A stretch of DNA of 64,000 nt from VXYL01 sp965200375 (GTDB taxonomy: Bacteria > Pseudomonadota > Gammaproteobacteria > Pseudomonadales > Azotimanducaceae). The notes beneath the pieces are model-generated. The model saw only the letters and a list, made by a program, of their open reading frames with translations, made no database searches and was not told the DNA's origin. The position numbers and the translations under genes were made by a program. Location: assembly GCA_965200375.1 (NCBI GenBank), contig OZ241353.1:1612001-1676000 (forward strand). Direction: 5' to 3'. Position 1 is the first letter of the stretch. The number at the start of each line of letters is the position of its first letter. Below are positions 1-7,685 of this stretch, in pieces.

Positions 1-9
1 AGCAAGGAC

Positions 10-1950
10 ATGGCAAAGATAATCGGCATAGACCTCGGCACCACCAACTCGTGCGTCGCGGTCATGGATGGGCGCGAAACCCGCGTCATCGAGAACTCCG
101 AGGGCGATCGCACCACGCCCTCCATCGTCGCCTTCACGGAAGGCGAGACGCTCGTTGGGCAGAGCGCCAAGCGCCAGGCGGTGACCAATCCCGCCAACAC
201 GCTGTTCGCCGTCAAGCGGCTCATCGGGCGCAAGTTCGCCGACAAGGTGGTGCAGCGCGACCTGTCGATGGTGCCGTACAAGATAGTGCAGGCCAAGAAC
301 GGCGACGCCTGGGTGGAGGCCACCGGCAGCCAGCTGGCGCCGCCGCAGATTTCCGCCGAGGTGCTCAAGAAGATGAAGCGCACCGCCGAGGAGTATCTGG
401 GCGAGGACGTGTCGGACGCGGTCATCACCGTGCCGGCGTACTTCGACGACTCCCAGCGCCAGGCCACCAAGGACGCCGGCAAGATCGCCGGCCTCGAGGT
501 GAAGCGCATCATCAACGAGCCGACCGCGGCGGCGCTGGCCTACGGCATGGACAAGCAGCGCGGCGATTCCAAGATCGCCGTGTTCGACCTGGGCGGCGGC
601 ACCTTCGACATCTCCATCATCGAGATCGCCGAAGTGGACGGCGAGCACCAGTTCGAGGTGCTCTCCACCAACGGCGACACCTTTCTCGGCGGCGAGGACT
701 TCGACCTCAAGATCATCGAATACCTGGCGGAGGAGTTCCGCGCCGGCAACGGCATCGATCTGAACAACGATCCGATCGCCTTGCAGCGGCTCAAGGAAGC
801 GGCCGAGAAGGCGAAGATCGAACTCTCCTCCAGCACCCAGACGGAGGTGAACCTGCCGTACATCACCGCCGACAGCACCGGCCCCAAGCACCTCGTCATC
901 AAGCTGACGCGGGCCAAGGTGGAGGCGCTGGTGGAGGACCTGGTGGAACGCACCATGGACCCCTGCCGCACCGCGCTCACCGACGCCGGGCTGCGCGTGG
1001 GCGACATCGACGAAGTGATTCTGGTGGGCGGCCAGACGCGCATGCCGCTGGTGCAGGAGAAGGTGGCGGCGTTCTTCGGCAAGGAGCCGCGCCGGGACGT
1101 GAACCCCGACGAAGCCGTGGCCGTGGGCGCGGCGATTCAGGCGGCGGTGCTTTCCGGCGACGTGAAGGACGTGCTGCTCTTGGACGTGACGCCGCTGTCG
1201 CTCGGCATCGAGACCCTGGGCGGCGTGATGAACGTGCTGATCGAGAAGAACACCACCATTCCGGCCAAGAAGCAGCAGGTGTACTCCACCGCCGACGACA
1301 ACCAGACGGCCGTGACCATCCACGTGCTGCAAGGGGAGCGCAAGCAGGCGGCGCAGAACAAATCCCTCGGCCGCTTCGATCTCGCCGACATTCCGCCGGC
1401 GCCCCGGGGCGTGCCGCAGATCGAGGTGAGCTTCGACATCGACGCCAACGGCATCCTGAACGTCTCGGCCAAGGACAAGGCCACCGGCAAGGAGCAGTCC
1501 ATCGTCATCAAGGCGTCGAGCGGCCTTGCCGAGGAGGAGATCGCCAAGATGGTGCAGGAAGCGGAGGCCCACGCGGAGGAAGACGCCCGTTTCGAGGAGA
1601 TGGCCTCGCTGCGCAACCAGGCCGACGGCTTGGTACATTCCGCCCGCAAGCTGGCGAAGGACGCCGGCGACAAGGCGACGGATGACGAGAAGGCCGCCAT
1701 CGAAACCGCGGCCAAGGATCTGGAAGAAGCCTTGCAGGGCGACGACAAGGCCGCCATCGAGGCCAAGGTGCAGGCGCTCAGCACGGCGACCGCCGGCGTG
1801 GCCGAGAAGATGTACGCGGAGCAGGCGAAGGACGCCACTGCCGGCGAAGCGGACGCCGGCGGCGACCAGGACGGCGCCGGGCAAGGCGGTTCCGGCAAGG
1901 ACGACGCCGTGGACGCCGAGTTCGAGGAGGTCAAGGACCGCGACAAGTAG
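10..1950 (+). CDS. dnaK: Molecular chaperone DnaK (Hsp70)
   Basis: This 646-residue protein is a full-length Hsp70. It starts with the nucleotide-binding signature IGIDLGTTNSCVAV, has the phosphate-binding motif DLGGGTFDISI near residue 195, and ends in the acidic bacterial tail EFEEVKDRDK. DnaK refolds and protects cytosolic proteins in an ATP cycle driven by DnaJ and GrpE. An AGGA-like ribosome site lies just before the ATG at the window edge. dnaJ follows after 58 bases and dapB after that, an order common in gammaproteobacteria. grpE would be expected upstream, outside the window. Assignment is certain from the sequence. Confidence 0.99.
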   Translation: MAKIIGIDLGTTNSCVAVMDGRETRVIENSEGDRTTPSIVAFTEGETLVGQSAKRQAVTNPANTLFAVKRLIGRKFADKVVQRDLSMVPYKIVQAKNGDAWVEATGSQLAPPQISAEVLKKMKRTAEEYLGEDVSDAVITVPAYFDDSQRQATKDAGKIAGLEVKRIINEPTAAALAYGMDKQRGDSKIAVFDLGGGTFDISIIEIAEVDGEHQFEVLSTNGDTFLGGEDFDLKIIEYLAEEFRAGNGIDLNNDPIALQRLKEAAEKAKIELSSSTQTEVNLPYITADSTGPKHLVIKLTRAKVEALVEDLVERTMDPCRTALTDAGLRVGDIDEVILVGGQTRMPLVQEKVAAFFGKEPRRDVNPDEAVAVGAAIQAAVLSGDVKDVLLLDVTPLSLGIETLGGVMNVLIEKNTTIPAKKQQVYSTADDNQTAVTIHVLQGERKQAAQNKSLGRFDLADIPPAPRGVPQIEVSFDIDANGILNVSAKDKATGKEQSIVIKASSGLAEEEIAKMVQEAEAHAEEDARFEEMASLRNQADGLVHSARKLAKDAGDKATDDEKAAIETAAKDLEEALQGDDKAAIEAKVQALSTATAGVAEKMYAEQAKDATAGEADAGGDQDGAGQGGSGKDDAVDAEFEEVKDRDK

Positions 1951-2008
1951 CCGCGAACCGCCGGCAGCGCGGCGGCCAGCGGCTTAGGAGCGCGCAGCGA
2001 GCCGACAG

Positions 2009-3133
2009 ATGGCCAAACGCGACTACTACGAGGTGCTAGGCGTCGAGCGCGGCGCCTCGGAGGGCGACGTCAAGAAGGCGTACCGCCGCCTGGCCATGAA
2101 GCACCATCCGGACCGCAACGCCGGCAACGCCGACGCCGAGGAGAAGTTCAAGGAGGCGTCCGAAGCCTACGAAGTGCTCTCCGATCAGGAGAAGCGCGAA
2201 CGCTACGACCGCTTCGGGCACGCTGGCGTGGAGGGCGCCGGCGGCGGCTTCAACGCCGGCGGCTTTGGCGACATCGGCGACATCTTCGGCGAGGTGTTCG
2301 GCGACATCTTCAGCGGCGGCCGGGGCCGGCGCGCATCCCGCCGCGGCCGCGACATGGAATACACCTTGGACCTGACGCTGGAGCAGGCGGTGCGCGGCGA
2401 CAGCGTGGAAGTCCGGGTGCCGACGCTGGTCGCCTGCGACGACTGCCGCGGCAGCGGCGCCAAGCCCGGCACCTCGCCGAGCAGCTGCCCGGAGTGCGGC
2501 GGCCGGGGGCAGGTTCGCGTCTCCCAGGGCTTCTTTTCCCTGCAACAGACCTGTCCGCGCTGCCGCGGCGCCGGGCGCGTGATCCTGGATCCGTGCGGCG
2601 CCTGCCGCGGCCGCGGCAGGGTCGAACAGCGCAAGACGCTTGCCGTGAAGGTGCCCGCCGGCGTGGACAACGGGGACCGCATCCGTCTCTCCGGCGAAGG
2701 CGAGGCCGGCGCCAGCGGCGCTCCGCCGGGAGACCTCTACGTACAGATGCGGGTGGCGGACCACCCGATCTTCACCCGCGACGGCACCAACCTCTACTGC
2801 GACGTGCCGCTCTCCTTCCCGGACGCCGCCCTGGGCGGCGAGATCGAAGTGCCTACCCTGGACGGGCGGGTGAAGCTCAAGGTGCCGGCGGAAACCCAAA
2901 CCGACAAGCTGTTCCGGCTGCGCGGGCGCGGTGCGCCGCCGGTGCGGGGCGGACCCGCTGGCGATCTGCTGTGCCGCGTGGTGGTGGAGACGCCGGTGCA
3001 TCTCTCGGACCAGCAGCAGGACATCCTGCGGCAGTTCAAGGCCAGCCTCGAAGCCAACGGCGGCAAGCACTCGCCGAAGAAGGAAGGCTGGTTCGAATCC
3101 GTGAAGCGCTTTTTCGACGGCGGCGCGGGATGA
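2009..3133 (+). CDS. dnaJ: Co-chaperone DnaJ (Hsp40)
   Basis: The 374-residue protein has the complete type I DnaJ layout. The J-domain comes first, with the HPD motif (KHHPDRNAG) near residue 33. A Gly/Phe-rich linker follows, then four zinc-binding repeats (CDDCRGSG, CPECGGRG, CPRCRGAG, CGACRGRG), then the C-terminal substrate-binding domain. It stimulates DnaK ATPase activity and delivers clients. Its TGA stop overlaps the dapB start in ATGA, so the two are probably translationally coupled. Confidence 0.99.
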   Translation: MAKRDYYEVLGVERGASEGDVKKAYRRLAMKHHPDRNAGNADAEEKFKEASEAYEVLSDQEKRERYDRFGHAGVEGAGGGFNAGGFGDIGDIFGEVFGDIFSGGRGRRASRRGRDMEYTLDLTLEQAVRGDSVEVRVPTLVACDDCRGSGAKPGTSPSSCPECGGRGQVRVSQGFFSLQQTCPRCRGAGRVILDPCGACRGRGRVEQRKTLAVKVPAGVDNGDRIRLSGEGEAGASGAPPGDLYVQMRVADHPIFTRDGTNLYCDVPLSFPDAALGGEIEVPTLDGRVKLKVPAETQTDKLFRLRGRGAPPVRGGPAGDLLCRVVVETPVHLSDQQQDILRQFKASLEANGGKHSPKKEGWFESVKRFFDGGAG

Positions 3134-3948
3134 CCGCCCCGACCCGCGTGGCCGTGGCGGGGGCCGCGGGGCGCATGGGGCGGATGCTGACGGCCGCCTT
3201 CGCCGCGGCCGAGGACATGGCGCTGACGGCCGCCCTGGAACGGGAGGACTCGCCGCACATCGCCACGGATGCCGGCGATTTGGCAGGCATCGGCCGCTTG
3301 GGCGTCGCCATCGGCACGGACGTCGCCGCCGCGGCCGGCGCGAGCGACGTGCTGGTGGACTTCAGCGTCCCCGCGGCCACCCTCGCCAAGCTGCCCGCGT
3401 GTACCGCTGCCGGCACGGCGCTGGTCGTCGGCACCACGGGCTTCGACGAGGCTGGTCTCGCGGCCATCCGCAGCGCCGCGACGGAGGTGCCCATCGTGCT
3501 GTCGCCGAACATGAGCGTCGGCGTGAATGTCGCCTTCAAGCTGGTGGCCGCGGCCGCCGGCGCGCTGGGCGACGACGTGGACGTGGAAGTGGTGGAGGCG
3601 CACCACCGCCACAAGGCGGACGCCCCTTCCGGCACCGCGGTGCGCTTGGGCGAGATCCTCGCCGCCGCCTTGGGGCGGGATCTGTACCGGGACGCCGTGT
3701 ACGGACGCGCCGGCATCTCCGGCGAACGGCCCCGGCGCGCGATCGGCTTCCACAGCCTGCGCGGCGGCGACATCGTGGGGGATCACACGGTGGTGTTCGC
3801 CGGGGCCGGCGAGCGCATCGAGATCACCCACCGCGCCGGCAGCCGCGAGAACTTCGCCGCCGGCGCCGTGCGGGCCGCGCGCTTCGTGGCCGGGGCCGCG
3901 GGGCGATCCCCGGGCCTCTACGGCATGGACGACGTGCTCGGCCTCTAG
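3130..3948 (+). CDS. dapB: 4-hydroxy-tetrahydrodipicolinate reductase DapB
   Basis: The 272-residue enzyme catalyses the NAD(P)H-dependent reduction step of lysine/diaminopimelate synthesis. The N-terminal Rossmann motif GAAGRMGRM and the family signature HHRHKADAPSGTA (catalytic His/Lys region) are both present. The ATG at 3130 overlaps the dnaJ stop (ATGA) and gives the usual family N-terminus (MTAPTRVAVAGA). The TAG stop is the first part of a CTAG that also begins a partial dispersed repeat, so the repeat abuts or slightly overwrites the gene end. The protein itself looks complete. Confidence 0.97.
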   Translation: MTAPTRVAVAGAAGRMGRMLTAAFAAAEDMALTAALEREDSPHIATDAGDLAGIGRLGVAIGTDVAAAAGASDVLVDFSVPAATLAKLPACTAAGTALVVGTTGFDEAGLAAIRSAATEVPIVLSPNMSVGVNVAFKLVAAAAGALGDDVDVEVVEAHHRHKADAPSGTAVRLGEILAAALGRDLYRDAVYGRAGISGERPRRAIGFHSLRGGDIVGDHTVVFAGAGERIEITHRAGSRENFAAGAVRAARFVAGAAGRSPGLYGMDDVLGL

Positions 3949-3986
3949 TACCAGAGCCATTGGAGTGGTGTCCATCCGCCGCCTAG
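3945..3986 (+). repeat. Dispersed repeat family A, left-half fragment
   Basis: The 42 bases between two CTAG tetranucleotides match the left end of the 88-base repeat found at 38487 and 55281 (CTAGTACCA-A/G-AGCCA, then TTGGAGTG). The match is lost after about 30 bases. The right half of the same repeat occurs at 6019-6083, so the unit looks split by about 2 kb of DNA. Confidence 0.6.
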
Positions 3987-4384
3987 TCGCCGCAAGCCCA
4001 TGATCTAGCAAGGTTTCCCGAAGGCGCGATGGCTTGACATAAGCATTTGCCATAAGTCGGGCTGCGCTTGGGCGACATCGGGCGCTTCGCACGTTCGGTT
4101 TGTGGCCACGAGGCGAACGCTGGGCGCTTGCGGGCGCGTTTCCCGCCGAGCGTAATGGGCGTTGCAGGACTCGAACTCCGCCCACAAGCGCTCCGGGCGC
4201 GTTCCAGGGCGTCTTGGCCGCGCAAAGCGCCGCGCGATCAACGACGCAGCTGCCAATGGCGCCGGCGGAAGGCGTCCAGGCTGCCGGCAGCGTCCAGGGC
4301 GCTCTCCGGGCGCAAGACGCCTGCAAGCCATTGATTGCAGAAGGAAAGTTCGGAAAGTTCGATTTTCTTCGCCACAAGGGTTGA

Positions 4385-4404
4385 CCCCCCCCCCCCCCCC
4401 CCCC
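4385..4404 (+). repeat. C20 homopolymer
   Basis: Twenty consecutive C residues follow GGGTTGA. The tract is not in a recognised gene. Runs of this length are hypermutable by slippage and are also error-prone in sequencing, so the exact length is uncertain. Confidence 0.9.
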
Positions 4405-4618
4405 GTGGTTGGATAGCCGCGTTTCGCGACGGAGGATTCGAGCCTTCGGCTGGGGCCGGGGCGCATCGAACAAGGTTGGCGAGACCATTGGCGGTCGCTC
4501 CGTCCGTGGTCGCGCAAGCAACGGCCCATATAGGCAGGAAGGACATAGTGCGTTCTCGAGTGAAGCACGGCCCGGCCACTGGCCGGATTGGAACTTGGGA
4601 ACGCACGGAGACAGACGA

Positions 4619-4699
4619 ATGAAAAACATCATGCTCGCCATCGCAGCGGTGGCTTTGGCAGCGCTCGCACCTTCCGCACTGGCCGCGGAACTCAAGTAG
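4619..4699 (+). CDS. 26-residue signal-peptide-like small protein
   Basis: The frame reads MKNIMLAIAAVALAALAPSA and then LAAELK before a TAG. This is a textbook Sec signal peptide: a lysine near the N-terminus, a hydrophobic Ala/Leu core and an A-L-A cleavage site, but with only a few residues of mature protein. ACGGAG lies about eight bases before the ATG. It may be a genuine micropeptide, a leader, or the intact 5' end of a secreted protein cut short by a stop. The 69-codon frame starting at 4722 begins 22 bases after its stop. Confidence 0.4.
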   Translation: MKNIMLAIAAVALAALAPSALAAELK

Positions 4700-4721
4700 G
4701 GAACTGCCGGGAGGTTCAACG

Positions 4722-4931
4722 ATGGCGGAGCAAACGACGACGAAAGCCGCGGCGGTTTGGAAACCGCCGCGGCTAACGATGCTCAACGCTCGTGGCGCCA
4801 CTCGGAGCGGGCCGAGAGACGGCGGTACTAGCCAATGGGAAACTTCTGGACAGCCATCTGGCTGTCCCGATGGCCAGCTCTACCGGATGCCCACCTCGAC
4901 CGAGCCTTCGTCGAACAAACCCGTCTGCTAG
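4722..4931 (+). CDS. Small protein with a leader-peptide-like N-terminus (hypothetical)
   Basis: A 69-codon frame starts at ATG 4722 with a strong GGGAGG ribosome site seven bases upstream. The product begins MAEQTTTKAAAVWKPPRL and continues with TMLNARGATRSG, then a Gly/Ser/Thr/Pro-rich tail with two Cys. A Trp-x-Pro-Pro-x-Leu segment followed by Gly and Thr loosely resembles leader regions of some ribosomally made peptide precursors, but no maturation enzyme is visible in the window. A perfect palindrome (4745-4774) lies inside codons 8-18. It could be a true small gene or chance coding. Confidence 0.3.
   Translation: MAEQTTTKAAAVWKPPRLTMLNARGATRSGPRDGGTSQWETSGQPSGCPDGQLYRMPTSTEPSSNKPVC
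4745..4774. repeat. Perfect 14-bp inverted repeat with 2-base loop
   Basis: Two exact 14-base complementary arms (AGCCGCGGCGGTTT and its complement) are separated by GG. As RNA this would be a very stable hairpin just downstream of the 26-codon frame. There is no U-run after it, so it is not a canonical Rho-independent terminator. It could be an attenuator-like hairpin or a protein-binding palindrome. Confidence 0.75.
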
Positions 4932-5340
4932 GTTCCGTCGAAGAACCAGCGTTGCAGGCAAGACGCCTAGAGTCGAAAGCGCTCGCTTCGCCAGTGCCAC
5001 CCAGGGCGCTCTCAAGGCATACTGGCAACGCGGTTTCCAACCGACACAAGCCTTGCGAAACCGAACTGGCAACCTAACTCGAACGCTCGCCGCGGAGACA
5101 ACGAAGTTTTTTCGACGCCGCGGCGGGATTTCCTATCTAGCGGCGAGTTTCTGCCGAAGTCTGAACGTTGAAAAAAAGGTGCGTGGCCGGCTTAAATCGT
5201 CGCCAAGACCGGCCAGTTTTTCGCGGCGATGGGCTGCGGCGAAGAAAAGAAACCGGCAATGAAAATGGCGACAATCCGAAGTTCTGCGCGGCAGGATTCG
5301 CAGAGACGAGCTTAGGGCTGCGATTGCCGCTTGTGGAACT

Positions 5341-5544
5341 TTGGCGCAGCAGCGCGACTGGCGCAACTCCAATGGCGAGATACGCGAACACATCGAAAAC
5401 AATCCGCACGTTCGCAATCCAAAGGACATCGCCAAGCGCTTTATCGGCAGGAACTCCGCGGCCGTTCGCGCAGAGAGAATCGCCAAGCCTTTCGGCGGCA
5501 GCGGCAAGGACATTCTGCGCGAGCAGGCCGAAGTTCTGGCTTGA
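5341..5544 (+). CDS. Low-confidence frame, possibly a gene fragment
   Basis: The 67-codon frame (TTG start; open upstream to 5263 without a better start) gives a polar, charged, helix-rich product containing EIREHIENNPHVRNPKDIAK. This has a vague DNA-binding helix-turn-helix look. The surrounding DNA is less GC-rich than the genome average here. I do not recognise a family. It may be a remnant of a gene carried in on the island. Confidence 0.2.
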   Translation: MAQQRDWRNSNGEIREHIENNPHVRNPKDIAKRFIGRNSAAVRAERIAKPFGGSGKDILREQAEVLA

Positions 5545-5576
5545 GAGAAACTGCCGGAAATTTCCTATGTCCTTTC

Positions 5577-6083
5577 ATGCATCCTCACTTTGGAGGCGGC
5601 ACCGGAGTCGACGCCGCGGCTGAACTTGCAGACTTGCCAATCGCCACGGCGTGGACGTTGGCGCTTAGGGGCTTGGGCCGTACCTACAGAGAGATTGGCG
5701 CTTTGGAGTCCGCGCTGGGCCGGAGCATGGCGAACGCGCACTGGCTAAGGTTCCTGGATGCGATTGAAACCGGCCAATGCGTATGCGAGTGTCCGCACTG
5801 TTCATTGAACGTGCCGGAACGTCGCACGGAGATTGTTAGGTTGCTTCGCACTCCAAAGAGCATCTTGAACAGGAAGGCAGGAACTTCCAATGAGAGCGGG
5901 CGTGTGTCCGGTCGGGCGTCTCGAAAGGCATCTGGGGGTAGCTCTGGGTGCGATACGGGCAATGACAATGGCACTGGCCGATACGCCTTTGTCGAACTCG
6001 CCGGCGGCTTGAAGGTGGCGGTGGTCCAGGTCGGCACCCGTGCCGCCAGCTCATCCGTCATCGCAATTGGGTTGGCCCTCTAG
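5577..6083 (+). CDS. Hypothetical frame ending inside repeat A
   Basis: A 168-codon frame from ATG 5577 has a moderately protein-like first half (LGRTYREIGALESALGRSMA, and a CVCECPHC cluster that could bind metal). The second half becomes Ser/Gly-rich and finally reads through the right half of dispersed repeat A, whose CTAG supplies the stop. No good ribosome site is seen. It is probably a degenerate gene whose 3' end was replaced by the repeat, or a chance frame. Confidence 0.2.
   Translation: MHPHFGGGTGVDAAAELADLPIATAWTLALRGLGRTYREIGALESALGRSMANAHWLRFLDAIETGQCVCECPHCSLNVPERRTEIVRLLRTPKSILNRKAGTSNESGRVSGRASRKASGGSSGCDTGNDNGTGRYAFVELAGGLKVAVVQVGTRAASSSVIAIGLAL
6019..6083 (+). repeat. Dispersed repeat family A, right-half fragment
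   Basis: These 65 bases match the right part of the repeats at 38487 and 55281 almost base for base (GGTCCAGGTCGGCACCCGTG, then GCCAGCTCATCCGTCATCGC, ending in CTAG). The left half is absent here but present at 3945. Confidence 0.75.
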
Positions 6084-6092
6084 CCCGCCCGG

Positions 6093-7487
6093 CTACACCG
6101 CGCTGTACAGCAGGCGTTCGTAGCGCGAGAGACCCGCTCGGCGTTCCACCCACTTGCGGGTTCCGCCCGGCACGCCGCGGGCCGCCCGGGCCTCGCTGGC
6201 CGCAGCGCGGAGCAGCGCATGCGCCTCCGGGCCTGCCACCTTCGGCAGGTCCAGGAAGCGGAACAGGCCGGCGATCACGGCAGCCCGCTGGCGGCCGAGC
6301 AGACGGTCGTGGGACAGCAGCAGCAGCCGCTGGCCGAACACCTTGACCGCTGCCATCGCCGCGGCCACGGCTTCGTCCCACGCGGCGAGCCGCTCGCCGA
6401 GCAGCGCGCCCACCTCGTCATCGCCTCGTCCGCGGCGATCCTCGGACAACAGGCAGGCCCACACGGCGAAGGCCGGATCCCGCAGCACGAACACCACGCG
6501 GCTCTCCGGCAGCGCCGCGTCGAGGGCGTCGAAGTAGCGGTACAGCTCGTCGACCTTGTCGCCCACCACGCTGGCCGAGTCGAACTTCGCCGCGGCGGCA
6601 GCGTCCGGCGGCTCCGCGTCCCCGAAGAAGCGCTCCTTGGACCACAGGCTGGCCGGGTCCAGCGCGCCGGAGCGGAACGCGGCGCCATAGCGTTCCATGC
6701 CCAGCACCGCCTGCGGATGGGTGTTGAGCAGCTGCGCCACCGTGGTCGCGCCGCCCCCCGGCACGCCGCATACGAATACGGCCGTCGGCGCTCCCTGGCG
6801 CGGTCTGGCCGCAGCGGCGCTCGCCGCTTCGTAGGCCGCGAGAACCGCAGCGCTGTCGCCGTCCTCGCGGATCCGGCCGTGCTCGAGCCAGAGCACCCGC
6901 TCGCAGAGGTCCGCGACGAACCTCAGGTTGTGGGACACCAGCACCACCGCGCCGGCGCCCTGCATGAGGTCCACCAGGGCTTGCCGGGACTTCTCCCGGA
7001 ACTCGCTGTCGCCAACCGCCAGCACTTCGTCCACCAGCATCAGGTCCGGCTGCAAGTCGATGGCCGCCCAGAAGCACAGCCTTGCCCGCATGCCGTTGGA
7101 ATAGGTGGAGACGCGGCGGTCGATGGCATCGCCGAGGCCCGAGGCGGAGGCCACCGCCGCCACCCTGGCCTCGGCCCGCCGCTTCGAAAGGCCCATCAGG
7201 ATGCCGTGGGTGACGATGTTGCGGCGCCCGGAGAGCTCCGGATCGAAGCCGGCATTGAGCGACAGCAGCGTCGCCGACATGCCTTCCATGTCGCAGCGCC
7301 CGGCGTCCGGCCGCAGGATGCCAGCCATCAACCGCATCAGCGTCGACTTGCCGGCGCCGTTGCTGCCGACGACGCCCACCTTTTCGCCGCGCTCGATGCG
7401 CAGCGAAACGTCCCGCAGCGCCATCACGCCGCCGGCGCCCCGGCGGGGCCGGTCCCGGTAGCGCACCGCCACGCCCTGCAAGCGCAT
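6093..7487 (-). CDS. ABC polysaccharide-export ATPase fused to a sulfotransferase-like domain
   Basis: Residues 1-220 form a Wzt/TagH-type ABC ATPase: Walker A GSNGAGKST at 41-49, the YSNGM variant signature near 129, Walker B LMLVDE near 149, and a switch His in VLVSHN. Residues 235-464 look like a PAPS-dependent sulfotransferase, with a P-loop-like VFVCGVPGGGATT near 237 and FVLRDPAFAVWA near 333, the place of the 3'-phosphate-binding motif. Wzt proteins often carry a carbohydrate-binding C-terminal domain; a sulfotransferase there is unusual. It likely energises export of a glycan through the permease encoded just upstream and could sulfate that cargo. Domain 1 is certain; sulfotransferase activity is inferred. 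Confidence 0.85.
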   Translation of the reverse strand: MRLQGVAVRYRDRPRRGAGGVMALRDVSLRIERGEKVGVVGSNGAGKSTLMRLMAGILRPDAGRCDMEGMSATLLSLNAGFDPELSGRRNIVTHGILMGLSKRRAEARVAAVASASGLGDAIDRRVSTYSNGMRARLCFWAAIDLQPDLMLVDEVLAVGDSEFREKSRQALVDLMQGAGAVVLVSHNLRFVADLCERVLWLEHGRIREDGDSAAVLAAYEAASAAAARPRQGAPTAVFVCGVPGGGATTVAQLLNTHPQAVLGMERYGAAFRSGALDPASLWSKERFFGDAEPPDAAAAAKFDSASVVGDKVDELYRYFDALDAALPESRVVFVLRDPAFAVWACLLSEDRRGRGDDEVGALLGERLAAWDEAVAAAMAAVKVFGQRLLLLSHDRLLGRQRAAVIAGLFRFLDLPKVAGPEAHALLRAAASEARAARGVPGGTRKWVERRAGLSRYERLLYSAV

Positions 7488-7685
7488 CAGGCGATCTCCC
7501 GTCGGGCGGGCAGCCGATCATGGCGGCGGCAGAGCCGAATCAAGGATCGCGGCCGGCCCGGGATGGACATCAGGCGATCACCCGTCTCGTGGGCGGCCGG
7601 CCGCCGCGGCCGCGGAGCAAGCCGAGGGTGGCGGCCGGTCCCCGCTGAGGAGATCATGCGATGACCCGTCTCGTGAGTAGCTGAT
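7486..7685. repeat. Tandem duplication of the permease/ATPase junction
   Basis: A roughly 30-base motif (core ATCAGGCGATCACCCGTCTC and variants) begins at 7486, 7569 and 7653, i.e. at 83-84-base spacing. The copy at 7653 is the permease 3' end including its stop; the copy at 7486 overlaps the ATPase start as TGATG. This suggests the two genes originally overlapped and that duplications inserted the 166-base spacer. Confidence 0.65.

Larger units (their letters stand above)
3949..6083. other. Gene-poor island between two halves of repeat A
   Basis: About 2.1 kb without a confidently recognisable gene. It holds a C20 run, a perfect 30-base palindrome, a 26-codon signal-peptide-like frame, a 69-codon frame behind a good ribosome site, and two low-confidence frames near the right end. 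The part from about 5100 to 5600 is visibly less GC-rich than the flanks and contains short A and T runs. I see no transposase, integrase or known RNA gene. Partial repeat A copies sit at both edges, which suggests an insertion into, or recombination between, repeats. Confidence 0.6.

Noticed and set aside
2794..4719. A 641-codon minus-strand frame across dapB and the island
   Set aside because: It is antisense to dapB, has no recognisable domain, and passes through the C20 tract as a glycine run.
4745..4774. Rho-independent terminator
   Set aside because: The stem is perfect but no T-run follows; kept only as an inverted repeat.
4619..4870. Read-through of the TAG after the 26-codon frame to form a longer secreted protein
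   Set aside because: The extension becomes Arg-rich and ends soon, and a better start with its own ribosome site lies in another frame at 4722.
3949..6083. Insertion sequence in the island
   Set aside because: No transposase-like frame, no terminal inverted repeats and no target duplication could be seen; only the split repeat supports an insertion.
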